DNA of 49,371 nucleotides. Source: Pseudomonadota bacterium (GTDB taxonomy: Bacteria > Pseudomonadota > Gammaproteobacteria > GCA-001735895). Positions 35,816 to 44,608 of the stretch are shown here, piece by piece. How positions within the stretch are numbered: position 1 is the first letter of the stretch; each line of letters starts with the position of its first letter. Position numbers and translations under genes: made by a program. Where the stretch lies: NCBI GenBank assembly GCA_022566015.1, contig JADFJT010000004.1, positions 1 through 49,371 of the forward strand, written 5' to 3'. Under the pieces are notes generated by a model. It did no database searches. It was not told where the DNA came from and saw only the letters and a list, made by a program, of their open reading frames with translations.

Positions 35816-36775
35816 TCAGGGCTTTGAATTATAAGCGATCAAATTGATCATTTCGAAAACTATAGTCGCGGCCGCGAGCGATGTTATTTCGGCATGGTCG
35901 TAGGCGGGTGCCACTTCGACAATATCGGCAGCAACCAGATTTAAACCCTGAAGCCCACGGATAATATTGATTAGTTCGCGACTGGTTAAACCGCCTATTT
36001 CGGGTGTACCAGTTCCCGGAGCGTGGGCAGGGTCGAGTACATCGATGTCGATCGACAGGTATAACGGGTGGTCACCCACACGATCACGAATTCGTTTCAC
36101 CACGTGATCTACACCGTGGGTTTCCATTTCGTCACAGTGAATCACCTTGAAACCCAGTTCCTCGTCTCTAGCAAGGTCATCAGGGCTATATAGAGGGCCC
36201 CGGATTCCGACGTGTATCGAGGCTGCGTCGTTAAACAAATTTTCTTCGGCCGCCCGTCGAAAAGGCGTACCGTGTGTGTATGGAGCGCCAAAATAAGTAT
36301 CCCAGGTATCGAGGTGAGCATCGAAGTGAACCAATGCGACTTGTCCCACCTGCTTGTTGACCGCACGCAACAGCGGCAGCGCGATCGTGTGATCTCCGCC
36401 GAGGCTGACGATAGCCCCAGCCTGGTTAAATAATTCATTAGCAGCTGATTCGATTTGTGCAATAGCTTCGTCGATATTAAAAGGGTTGCAGCCAACATCT
36501 CCGGCATCTGCTACCTGTATCGTTTTAAACGGCTCAGTATCGTAGGCCGGATGGAAATTTGTGCGTAGATGACGCGAAGCCTGGCGGATCGCCTGGGGCC
36601 CAAAACGGGCGCCTGGTCGATAACTCGTTCCCGAATCGAATGGAATACCCAGTATTGCGACATCGCAGTAGGGCACGTCGCGTAATTCGGGTATGCGGCA
36701 AAAAGTCGATGGCCCAGCAAAGCGGGGAATTACGGTACCGCTGACAGGTTCGATCGGTGGCGTTTTTTCAGCCAT
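35816..36775 (-). CDS. speB: Agmatinase-like ureohydrolase
   Basis: 319 residues of the arginase/agmatinase superfamily. Dinuclear manganese ligands are all present: GGDHTIALP, HFDAHLDTWD and SIDIDVLDPAHAPGTGTPE. The N-terminal AILGIPFDSGTSYRPGARFGP favours agmatinase or guanidinobutyrase over arginase. Formiminoglutamase (HutG) is in the same superfamily, and the neighbouring formimino-transfer genes make that reading worth a test, but the sequence looks more agmatinase-like. Transcribed in the same direction as ftcD with a 278-bp gap, so not clearly one operon. Confidence 0.88.
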   Translation of the reverse strand: MAEKTPPIEPVSGTVIPRFAGPSTFCRIPELRDVPYCDVAILGIPFDSGTSYRPGARFGPQAIRQASRHLRTNFHPAYDTEPFKTIQVADAGDVGCNPFNIDEAIAQIESAANELFNQAGAIVSLGGDHTIALPLLRAVNKQVGQVALVHFDAHLDTWDTYFGAPYTHGTPFRRAAEENLFNDAASIHVGIRGPLYSPDDLARDEELGFKVIHCDEMETHGVDHVVKRIRDRVGDHPLYLSIDIDVLDPAHAPGTGTPEIGGLTSRELINIIRGLQGLNLVAADIVEVAPAYDHAEITSLAAATIVFEMINLIAYNSKP

Positions 36776-37128
36776 GAGAAATTCCCAGGTAATGTGGCAT
36801 TTAAATAATTTAAAATTGTTATAACATTGAAATATGTCACAATCAATCGGAGGAGCCCCTGGTTCAGTCTGAACGATTCAGATTGTGATTCGAAATGATC
36901 AGAAGCAAGGCGTGGGACGCAGGTATTAGCACCACTATTTGCCCGGTTTCACAACGCTTCCATTATTGCTCACGCCCCTACCGATACGTCGGACCGCTAC
37001 ATCCGTGTAGGCAATGCAGAGACTGATTATTTTAGAGTAGGGGATGTTCATTCTTGACTTGATCACAGAATCTTTAAGTCAAGAGTACACGGTAGAAATT
37101 AGATATTTAGCTAATTTATGGTATACGA
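36776..37128. other. 353-bp intergenic region between agmatinase and deformylase genes
   Basis: Separates divergent genes and holds no convincing open frame. A perfect palindrome TCTGAA-CGA-TTCAGA is at 36868-36882 and could be an operator for the ureohydrolase gene. A second inverted repeat, TCTTGACTT (37052-37060) with AAGTCAAGA (37076-37084), precedes the deformylase gene. Both are candidate regulator sites only. Confidence 0.4.
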
Positions 37129-37692
37129 ATGGCAGTCAGGCCAGTATTAAGAATGGGTGAGGAAAGTTTGTTCGAAAGATCAAACGAGGTAAATGATTTC
37201 GTCAGCGGAGAACTCGATTCACTGCTACAGGATATGTGGGATACGATGGCCGCAGAGGAGGGCGCTGGGTTGGCTGCTCCACAGATCGGGGTGAATTTAC
37301 GGGTTGTTGTATTTGGCTATGACGCTAACCCGCGCTACCCGGATGAGCCGGCTATTCCCGAAACTGTGTTGATTAACCCGGTTATAACCGCGCTTAGTGA
37401 TTTGATAGAGGAGGGTTGGGAAGGGTGCTTAAGTGTGCCGGGTATGCGAGGGCTGGTACCCCGATATACCCATATTCAATATAGTGGGATAGATCAGAAT
37501 GGTCACCTGATCGAACGTAAAGCAAGTGATTTCCATGCCCGCGTCGTACAACACGAGTGTGACCACCTGGATGGTATTTTATATCCGCAAAGAATCAAAG
37601 ACATGCGTTATTTTGGTTTTTGCCAGGAACTCGAAAATAGTGGACTAATGGCACCACAGCCCTGCGACGATGACAAAAATAAGGTGCGTTAG
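37129..37692 (+). CDS. def: Peptide deformylase
   Basis: 187 residues; metalloenzyme removing formyl groups from new proteins. All three motifs are present: motif 1 GAGLAAPQIG, motif 2 EGCLSVPG with the metal-binding Cys, and motif 3 QHECDHLDG with both His ligands and the catalytic Glu. It is not next to fmt as in the usual def-fmt pair, but the next gene, 9 bp on, encodes a shorter formyltransferase. A housekeeping def may exist elsewhere. Confidence 0.95.
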   Translation: MAVRPVLRMGEESLFERSNEVNDFVSGELDSLLQDMWDTMAAEEGAGLAAPQIGVNLRVVVFGYDANPRYPDEPAIPETVLINPVITALSDLIEEGWEGCLSVPGMRGLVPRYTHIQYSGIDQNGHLIERKASDFHARVVQHECDHLDGILYPQRIKDMRYFGFCQELENSGLMAPQPCDDDKNKVR

Positions 37693-37701
37693 GGACTTGC
37701 C

Positions 37702-38340
37702 GTGAAGTACCGCGATCAAATAATCCTGTTTGCGACAGGGGCGTTATTTTCTCAAACCGTACTTGACACCTTGATAGATAAAAATATAAAGCCTGCTGCT
37801 GTAGTCCTCCCTGTCTATGCGCCAGCGTCAATCGAAAATTTACCGGGGATAGTGATCGAAGATAATACGGATCCCAGTGAATTTATTGTCAAGGTGCTAG
37901 ATTCATCCATTCCGGTCATTTATGCTCCGGAAAAATGCCAGCATAATTTACCATTACAGTTATCTGAGATTCAGGTCGATTATATTCTGGTAGCCTGCTG
38001 GCCTTATTTGATTGGCCGGGATATTACAGGGCTTGCCGGTAAGGCAGCACTCAATATTCATCCCTCTTTATTACCTAAATATCGTGGTGCCAACCCAATA
38101 TACGATCAGTTTTCCGACGGTAAAGTCGAACTGGGAGTTACATTGCATTTGATAAATCAGACATTTGACCAGGGTGATATTCTGAGTCAGCTTAAGCTGG
38201 GGTTTCCATCCGATTATTCAGAAATGAAGGAGTTTGAAGTGAAGTCAGCTAGGGCGGGAGCAGGGCTTTTTATCGATGCAATGAAAGGCTATGCCAACCC
38301 CGGCTGGACAGCTGTTAAACAACCCGACTTACTTCGCTAG
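37702..38340 (+). CDS. Short formyltransferase-family protein (Fmt N-terminal domain only)
   Basis: 212 residues from a GTG. Rossmann-like formyltransferase domain with the folate-dependent catalytic triad: Asn and His in LNIHPSLLPKYRGANPI, and Asp in INQTFDQGDIL. The C-terminal tRNA-binding OB domain of methionyl-tRNA formyltransferase (about 100 residues) is absent, so this is probably not the housekeeping Fmt. The substrate is unknown; sugar-nucleotide, amino-acid or peptide acceptors are all possible. Tightly linked to def, and convergent with the next gene with a 12-bp overlap. Confidence 0.82.
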   Translation: MKYRDQIILFATGALFSQTVLDTLIDKNIKPAAVVLPVYAPASIENLPGIVIEDNTDPSEFIVKVLDSSIPVIYAPEKCQHNLPLQLSEIQVDYILVACWPYLIGRDITGLAGKAALNIHPSLLPKYRGANPIYDQFSDGKVELGVTLHLINQTFDQGDILSQLKLGFPSDYSEMKEFEVKSARAGAGLFIDAMKGYANPGWTAVKQPDLLR

Positions 38341-38916
38341 CGGCTGGGTCACGGTATCTATAAATGCCTTTGTTTCGGAATCGCTTGCGCCGACATCGGC
38401 GGCTATGCGAAGCATCAGGGTATTAAAATTCGCATCATCCTGGTCGTTGTGCGTCAGGCGCTCTTCGCAAACCATGGCACCGATAGGGCCAAAATGCTGG
38501 ACTGCGGCCGCCTCGATAATTTTTCTCAATTTTGCACCGGTCACCTTCCCGGCCGATGACTGCACGGTTCGCAGTGGAGGTGGCATGTTGATCGTATCCA
38601 GGTCTGTTTCAGTCACGGTAGGGGTGCTGGAAAGCCTGATTAAAATATCACTGGTAGCTGGTAATTCTTCCTGTGAATCAGGTAAGTCTGTCGTCGGGTG
38701 TTCGGTGATCTTGGCAAGCTCGATGCTGGCTATTTTGTCGAGTGCGGCGACACCCTTGGTAATACGATAGGATAAATGTAGGATCTGCCCGTGCTTAAAT
38801 CCAATTTGAAATGAGTGTTCACTGTCACTTACACCGGTGATCAAACCAGTAAATTTGTCATGGTGGTGGCTCACCACCATATCGACAAATTCATCATGTT
38901 GTAGCCAATGATTCAC
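38329..38916 (-). CDS. Unrecognised soluble protein, possibly DUF4388-like at the N-terminus
   Basis: 195 residues. The first 75 (HHHDKFTGLITGVSDSEHSF, then KHGQILHLSYRITKGVAALDKI) resemble the DUF4388/PATAN-like pattern seen in some regulatory proteins, but I am not sure. A Pro/Thr/Ser-rich linker (about 78-115) leads to a helical C-terminal part (KLRKIIEAAAVQHFGPIGAM). No signal peptide, helix-turn-helix or enzyme motif. Its end overlaps the formyltransferase gene tail-to-tail. Confidence 0.55.
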   Translation of the reverse strand: MNHWLQHDEFVDMVVSHHHDKFTGLITGVSDSEHSFQIGFKHGQILHLSYRITKGVAALDKIASIELAKITEHPTTDLPDSQEELPATSDILIRLSSTPTVTETDLDTINMPPPLRTVQSSAGKVTGAKLRKIIEAAAVQHFGPIGAMVCEERLTHNDQDDANFNTLMLRIAADVGASDSETKAFIDTVTQPLAK

Positions 38917-39127
38917 TATTTCTCCGCACTCTTACCCTGCGAATATGGTATTGAGGACGATCTATAGTAACTCCGATCAGCCCTAAATTTATGTATAATT
39001 ATCAACGATCTATAGCAATTATATAATACTGACTTGAATAAGCAATAAATGGTTTCTAACCCAGCCTTAATACTAACCAATATTAGAATCGCTTCTGTAG
39101 CCGCATCTATGCAGATACACTGATAGC

Positions 39128-40426
39128 ATGAAATATATCCCTGAACAGGAAATTAGTAAACTTTTAGCAAGCGATAGACAATATATCTGGCACCCCTATA
39201 GCGCTATGCATAGTGATATTCCGGTTTACCCCGTCATTTCAGCGCAGGGGGTACGTATTCGGCTTGCCGACGGACGTGAATTAATCGATGGTATGTCTTC
39301 CTGGTGGTGTGCGGTCCACGGATACAATCATCCGGTTTTAAATAAAGCTATTCTCGATCAACTGTTAAATATGTCGCACGTGATGTTTGGCGGACTGACT
39401 CATTCTCCCGCGGTAGGCCTGGCCGAAAAATTAATCGAAATTACACCTGATCCACTGGTAGCCATCTTTTTTTCTGATTCCGGTTCGGTGGCTGTGGAAG
39501 TCGCTATGAAAATGGCGATCCAGTACTGGAACGCCCGTTCACTTCCGAATAAACAGCGCTTAGTCAGCCTGCGTAGCGGTTATCACGGCGACACCTTCGG
39601 GGCAATGTCGGTGTGCGATCCGGTAAACGGCATGCATAGCCTGTTTTCTGATGTGCTGGCCAAACAGTATTTTATCGATTCGCCCGGTTGCCGATTCGGT
39701 GCCGAGTGCGAAGCCCGGCATATTAATCCAGTGCGTGAATTACTCGAAAAAAATCACCAGAAAATTGCTGCGGTCATATTGGAGCCAATCGTCCAGGGTG
39801 CGGGGGGAATGCTTTTTTATTCCGCCGATTATTTATGCCAGATTCGTGAAATCTGCGATCAATTCCAGGTGTTATTGATCGCCGATGAAATAGCGACCGG
39901 ATTTGGCCGCACAGGTAAACTATTTGCCTGCGAACATGCGGATATTTCTCCCGACATCATGTGTATAGGCAAAGCTATGACTGGTGGCTATATGAGTATG
40001 GCGGCTACTTTGGCTACTGAGGAAATCAGCCAGACTATCGATAGTCACGAACCTGGTGTATTCATGCACGGCCCTACATTCATGGCTAACCCGCTCGCCT
40101 GTGCTGTATCAATCGCGAGTATTTCTTTACTACGGGATACAGCCTGGTCCGCCCGGGTAAGTAAGATATCAACCATTCTGGAATCGCGTCTTTCCATTTG
40201 CCGTAGTCTGGATCACGTGGAAGACGTCAGAGTACTTGGGGCAATTGGCGTGATTGAACTGAAAACAGCCGTTGACATGGCCAGCATTACTGCACGTTTC
40301 GTAGAACAGGGTGTGTGGGTGAGGCCTTTTGGTAAACTGGTATATTTGATGCCGCCATATATTATTGGGGAGTCGGACTTAATAAATCTATGCGATGTGG
40401 TATGTCAAATTGTCTCGGAGCTTTAG
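39128..40426 (+). CDS. bioA: Adenosylmethionine-8-amino-7-oxononanoate aminotransferase
   Basis: 432 residues; PLP enzyme of biotin synthesis. Specific features are WHPYSAMHSDIPVYPV at the start, DGMSSWWCAVHGYNHP, SDSGSVAVEVAMKMA, IADEIATGFGRTGKLFACEHA and the Schiff-base lysine in CIGKAMTGGYMSM. Other bio genes are not present in the window, so bioA stands alone here. Length is complete. Confidence 0.96.
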   Translation: MKYIPEQEISKLLASDRQYIWHPYSAMHSDIPVYPVISAQGVRIRLADGRELIDGMSSWWCAVHGYNHPVLNKAILDQLLNMSHVMFGGLTHSPAVGLAEKLIEITPDPLVAIFFSDSGSVAVEVAMKMAIQYWNARSLPNKQRLVSLRSGYHGDTFGAMSVCDPVNGMHSLFSDVLAKQYFIDSPGCRFGAECEARHINPVRELLEKNHQKIAAVILEPIVQGAGGMLFYSADYLCQIREICDQFQVLLIADEIATGFGRTGKLFACEHADISPDIMCIGKAMTGGYMSMAATLATEEISQTIDSHEPGVFMHGPTFMANPLACAVSIASISLLRDTAWSARVSKISTILESRLSICRSLDHVEDVRVLGAIGVIELKTAVDMASITARFVEQGVWVRPFGKLVYLMPPYIIGESDLINLCDVVCQIVSEL

Positions 40427-40534
40427 CTAAGGTACTGTTAATCATGCCGGGAAGGGTCATCCCTGGTACGAAATAATGCCCGTTTAATAATTTGTCCTAC
40501 TTGCCGATACCCAACATAGCTAAGAGGTATCTTA

Positions 40535-40864
40535 ATGGTTCGCCTGAAATTAGTTTTATTGGTAACTCTGACCACTTTGTTAATTGGATGTGTGCTCCCA
40601 ATCACCGTGGTTGGGCCAGTTGGGGCGCGTATCGATAGCAGTGAAGTAGTTATTTATTACCCACAGAGACCAGATTGTAACTTCGAAACCGTAGGTTATA
40701 TTTTGATTGAGGGTGGCTACTATTCCTTGAAATCTCTATTCGGGGAAATGCGACTGCAGGCGGCCAGTGTGGGTGCTGACGCCGTTTATGTACTACATAC
40801 ACTGCGCCTCGACATCAAAGAATATGTCGGAAGCGCAAAGGCGATTCGCTGCGATCCTGTCTAA
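40535..40864 (+). CDS. Small putative lipoprotein
   Basis: 109 residues. Signal peptide with lipobox LLIGC (Cys19) for lipidation, so likely attached to the inner leaflet of the outer membrane. The mature part is short and beta-rich (EVVIYYPQRPDCNFETVGYI) with AASVGADAVYVLHTLRL near the end. The layout resembles the DUF4156 lipoprotein at 45553, with a ligand-like CNF/ETVG region and a GADAV segment, but sequence likeness is weak. Function unknown. Confidence 0.65.
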   Translation: MVRLKLVLLVTLTTLLIGCVLPITVVGPVGARIDSSEVVIYYPQRPDCNFETVGYILIEGGYYSLKSLFGEMRLQAASVGADAVYVLHTLRLDIKEYVGSAKAIRCDPV

Positions 40865-40870
40865 TTGCCT

Positions 40871-40981
40871 CTAATCTTCCTCGTTATCTTCGCTTTCCTG
40901 CTGGTTATTATCGGACAGGTCTTTAAGAATTTTCTCTTTTTCTTCGGGAGTTAATACTACCGTATCTTCATCTTCTTGCAT
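40871..40981 (-). CDS. Possible 36-aa acidic small protein
   Basis: An ATG at 40981 with GGGGA 8 bp upstream opens a 36-codon frame that ends TAG at 40871. The product is strongly acidic (MQEDEDTVVLTPEEKEKILK, then a tail of Asp/Glu/Gln/Asn). A predicted short helix is flanked by disordered acidic ends. It fills an otherwise empty gap on the strand opposite to both neighbours. Plausible small gene; no family recognised. Confidence 0.4.
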   Translation of the reverse strand: MQEDEDTVVLTPEEKEKILKDLSDNNQQESEDNEED

Positions 40982-41127
40982 TGGCTGTTCCCCGTTAGTT
41001 TTTGATCATGGCCGCTTTAGTCGCAATGTCGGACACTATTCTACCAATTTTATTATACATACCCCTAATTATACTTACATATTTGTGAACTGGGACACGA
41101 ACTCCTGAAATATGTACACTGAATATT

Positions 41128-41664
41128 ATGACATTGGATAGCGAAATTATCGAACGTGTGATTGACTGGGTAGAATTTGCTGTCATCGGCTTAAATCTTT
41201 GCCCATTTGCCGAACCCGTGTTTAGACAGAAAAGAATAAAATATGTGCTCAGCAAATCCAGGGATTTAAATGCATTGATGTTTGATTTGTATCAGGAAAT
41301 TTGTCATTTGCAGGAATGTTCCGAGGTTGAAACGACGCTGATAATTATCCCGTCACAATTATTCAAATTCGAGGACTATAACAATTCTCTGGATACAGTT
41401 GATGCTTTGCTAGATACCTATGCCTGGTCTGATGAGTTTCAGGTAGCCAGTTTTCATCCGAATTATCAATTTGAGGGTACTCAACCCGAGGATCGGGAAA
41501 ATTGGAGTAACCGTTCACCCTACCCGATTTATCATATATTACGTGAGCGCAGCGTTTCGCTTGCAGTCAAAACTTATCCTGCGCCTGATCAAATTCCAGT
41601 CAGGAATATTGACAGGCTCAATTCCCTGGAACAGAAATTATTCGATAAAATATTCTTATTGTGA
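41128..41664 (+). CDS. DUF1415 family protein
   Basis: 178 residues. Recognised from WVEFAVIGLNLCPFAEPVF at about 14-32, TTLIIIPSQLFKFEDYN, and FQVASFHPNYQFEGTQPED with RSPYPIYHILRERSV. DUF1415 is common in gamma- and betaproteobacteria and has no known function. Conserved Cys and His hint at an enzymatic or metal site. No signal peptide. Single-gene unit. Confidence 0.85.
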   Translation: MTLDSEIIERVIDWVEFAVIGLNLCPFAEPVFRQKRIKYVLSKSRDLNALMFDLYQEICHLQECSEVETTLIIIPSQLFKFEDYNNSLDTVDALLDTYAWSDEFQVASFHPNYQFEGTQPEDRENWSNRSPYPIYHILRERSVSLAVKTYPAPDQIPVRNIDRLNSLEQKLFDKIFLL

Positions 41665-41857
41665 TTTATGGCCTGTTTCACTGATTATTTCCGTTATAAC
41701 TCCAGGATTTAATGCTATACAAGTACGGGTAGTATTGTTTTTAAGTGAAAGATTAAGGTTCGTCATCCAGTCTGTCGGAAATACACAATCATTCCTTGCA
41801 ATACTCATACTATACATTTACAATCGCTTGTAAAGCATTGAATATTAAAGGGTTAGC

Positions 41858-43819
41858 TTGAATAAACTTACCTCTAAATTCAGATATTTCGGTCGAATTA
41901 GAACATTCCTGACAGGTTTGATTAGTGTTTGCGTGCTATTGGCGAGTATGACTATTCAGGCGAATATCGATCACCAACGGAAGCTATTTCAAGACGCATC
42001 CTACGCTTTGACGTCTGGACAGATCACAAAATTTAATCACCTGTTTAAGCAGCTAGAAGGTTATCCTGTTAGGGCTTATCTCTCTTTTGACGCCTTCAAA
42101 GCACGACTAGCTCGGGTGTCTGTTGAAGAAATGACTCGTTTTTTTGATTTATATCAGGACTATTCATTTATTTATCGTCTACGCGCTTCCTGGTTAACTG
42201 AAATGGCGCGTCGCCAGGACTGGAAAAATTATTTACATTTTTTCGATAAGCGAGAAAACGCGAAATTTCAATGCCTGGCCTTCTGGGCTCGATTACAGCT
42301 TGGCCAGGTTGAGAACATTAATAACGAGATAGAGAAAATCTGGCTTAGCGGATATTCGCAACCACGAGTCTGTGACCGGATTTTCGAGTATTTCCTGGAG
42401 ACCCACAACGATGCTCGGGAAGTTATATGGTTGCGAATTGAGAAAGCCTTTAACGCGCGAAGACCAAACCTGGCGGCTTATTTAAAGAAAAATCTTGATA
42501 TTGCGGATCAGGCGATAGTGGATATCTGGTACCAGGCACATCGTAGACCAGAAAAATTTTTAATCTCATTATCTGACTTCAGCGACAGCACTCGAAACAT
42601 TAAAATTATTCTGCATGCAATCGACCGGCTGGCGCGTAAAGACAGTTTAAAAGCGCGTAATTTGTGGCTGGAAATCGAACCAGGCTACAGTTTTAGCCTG
42701 TACCAAAAAAATGCAGTGACCAGGAGAATTGCCCTTTCTGCTGGCCATCAGAAATTACCAGAAGCACGCGCATTACTTTCTGATCTGCCAACAGAGATTA
42801 AGGATGACCAGATTTATTTGATGCTCGCGAGAATAATTCTTAGAGGACAGGACTGGCAGGGCTTGATGGAAATTATTAAGCAAATGCCAGCGCATCTCCA
42901 ACAGGAAAACGAATGGCAATATTGGTTGGCCAGGGCTTTCGAATCGCTAGGATACCAGGTGATTTCCAAGGAAAAATTCGATTTTCTCTCAACTAAGAGT
43001 AGCTATTACGGATTCCTGGCAGCCGATAGATTACAGAAATCTTACCGTATTGAGCAGGAAAATGTCGCGACCACCAATGAGACCGACGAAGCAGCGCTGC
43101 TAGCTTCGAACGCCAATATGTTACGAGCCAGAGAATTGTTTTTTCTGAATCGACCAGTCGACGCAAAACGGGAATGGTTCCAGGGGCTAAGGTCTCTGGA
43201 TACCGAACAAATAAAACAGGCTGCCGTTATCGCTTCAAGCTGGGATTGGCACTACAGCGCCATCAAGACCGTTGCAAGAACATCGCACAGGAATGACTAT
43301 AGCCTTCGATTTCCGATGCCCTATAAGCAGCAGGTTCTGATCCACGCTAATTCCAAGCAACTCGATGCTTCGGTCATCTATGGCGTTATGCGTCGGGAAA
43401 GCCTGTTTGACCCATTGGCAAAATCTGAAGTGGGTGCGCTTGGGTTGATGCAACTAATGCCATCTACCGCTAGACGAGTGGCGAAATTGCTCGGTATGAA
43501 GCGTCCTCGGCAGTCTGACATTCTGAATATTGAAAACAATATAAACTTTGGTACCTATTATTTCAGGACGGTTTTAAATCGATTCAAGAATAACGTATCT
43601 TTAGCTATCGCCGCCTACAATGCCGGTCCGCTCAATATTCGCCGCTGGTTACCCACCGAAGACGGAATGCCGGCAGACCTGTGGGTGGAAACAGTCCCAT
43701 TTAAGGAAACCAGAAACTATATACAGGCGGTACTCGCCTATGCGACTGTTTTCGATAAATCTCTGAATCGCGATACTTTGATATCTAGCCGAATGCTCGA
43801 TATAAAATCGAAGTATTGA
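41858..43819 (+). CDS. slt: Soluble lytic murein transglycosylase
   Basis: 653 residues from a TTG with AAAGGG 5 bp upstream. A signal peptide (TFLTGLISVCVLLASMTIQA) sends it to the periplasm. The long alpha-superhelical U- and L-domains (about 40-480) are followed by the SLT lysozyme-like domain: catalytic Glu in GVMRRESLFDP, then ALGLMQLMPSTARRVAK and SLAIAAYNAGPLNIRRWL. Cleaves peptidoglycan to 1,6-anhydromuropeptides. Full length. Confidence 0.95.
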   Translation: MNKLTSKFRYFGRIRTFLTGLISVCVLLASMTIQANIDHQRKLFQDASYALTSGQITKFNHLFKQLEGYPVRAYLSFDAFKARLARVSVEEMTRFFDLYQDYSFIYRLRASWLTEMARRQDWKNYLHFFDKRENAKFQCLAFWARLQLGQVENINNEIEKIWLSGYSQPRVCDRIFEYFLETHNDAREVIWLRIEKAFNARRPNLAAYLKKNLDIADQAIVDIWYQAHRRPEKFLISLSDFSDSTRNIKIILHAIDRLARKDSLKARNLWLEIEPGYSFSLYQKNAVTRRIALSAGHQKLPEARALLSDLPTEIKDDQIYLMLARIILRGQDWQGLMEIIKQMPAHLQQENEWQYWLARAFESLGYQVISKEKFDFLSTKSSYYGFLAADRLQKSYRIEQENVATTNETDEAALLASNANMLRARELFFLNRPVDAKREWFQGLRSLDTEQIKQAAVIASSWDWHYSAIKTVARTSHRNDYSLRFPMPYKQQVLIHANSKQLDASVIYGVMRRESLFDPLAKSEVGALGLMQLMPSTARRVAKLLGMKRPRQSDILNIENNINFGTYYFRTVLNRFKNNVSLAIAAYNAGPLNIRRWLPTEDGMPADLWVETVPFKETRNYIQAVLAYATVFDKSLNRDTLISSRMLDIKSKY

Positions 43820-43907
43820 TGTAAGGGGTCTCCCGCATTGAGTACAGCTTTGTTAATTTGATAGAGCAGTAGGTTCAATCGGTTACGTGCGAGTGCCTAC
43901 TCATTTC

Positions 43908-44508
43908 ATGAAAATATACGGCGACATTTATTCTGGAAATTGTTATAAGCTTAAATTGCTTTGTTCAATGCTGTCTATCGATCACCAGTGGATAGCAATT
44001 GATATCCTCAAGGGTGAATCCGAAACACCCGAATTTTTAAAGATGAATCCTAACGGAAAGATACCCTTAATTAGTTACTTCCGAGGGTCACTATCTTGCT
44101 GAGTCCAATGCGATACTATTTTATTTGGCGCTGGACAGTTTCTTGTTACCAAAAAATAAACTTCAACTGGCCAGGGTTTTGCAGTGGCAATTTTTTGAAC
44201 AATATAGCCACGAACCCTATATCGCCGTCGCTCGATATATCATGCGTTACCTGGGGATGCCAGAAGAAAGAAGAGAGCAATTACAGAAAAAACAAATTCG
44301 TGGGTATCAGGCACTCGACCTCATGGAAAATCATCTGGTTAATAATAGCTACCTGGTCGGAAACCAATGCACCATAACCGACATATCGCTTTATGCTTAC
44401 ACCCATGTAGCCGATGAAGGTGGATTCGACCTGTCTGGATATTCTGAAATCCTTAACTGGCTAGATAAAATTCAGTCACTGGATGGGTATGTTGGTATGG
44501 ATGGTTGA
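43908..44508 (+). pseudogene. Glutathione S-transferase with a one-base frameshift
   Basis: From the ATG at 43908 the thioredoxin-like N-domain reads MKIYGDIYSGNCYKLKLLCS and MNPNGKIPL, then goes out of frame at about 44068-44075 and stops at 44102. Moving to the +1 frame gives an uninterrupted continuation: VTSEGHYLAESNAILFYLA, then LARVLQWQFFEQYSHEPYIA and LVGNQCTITDISLYAYTHVA, to the stop at 44508. One extra base, probably an A in TTAATTA, explains it. The sum is a complete GST of about 195 residues. It could be a real recent mutation or a sequencing or assembly error, since everything else is intact. Confidence 0.8.
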
Positions 44509-44608
44509 GACACGAGGCGTATCAAAATTGTAATAGAAATAAACAATGTTTATACTGCGTATTTACGAAATCAAATTCCTGAAGATTATCTAATCAAAAC
44601 GAGTACCC

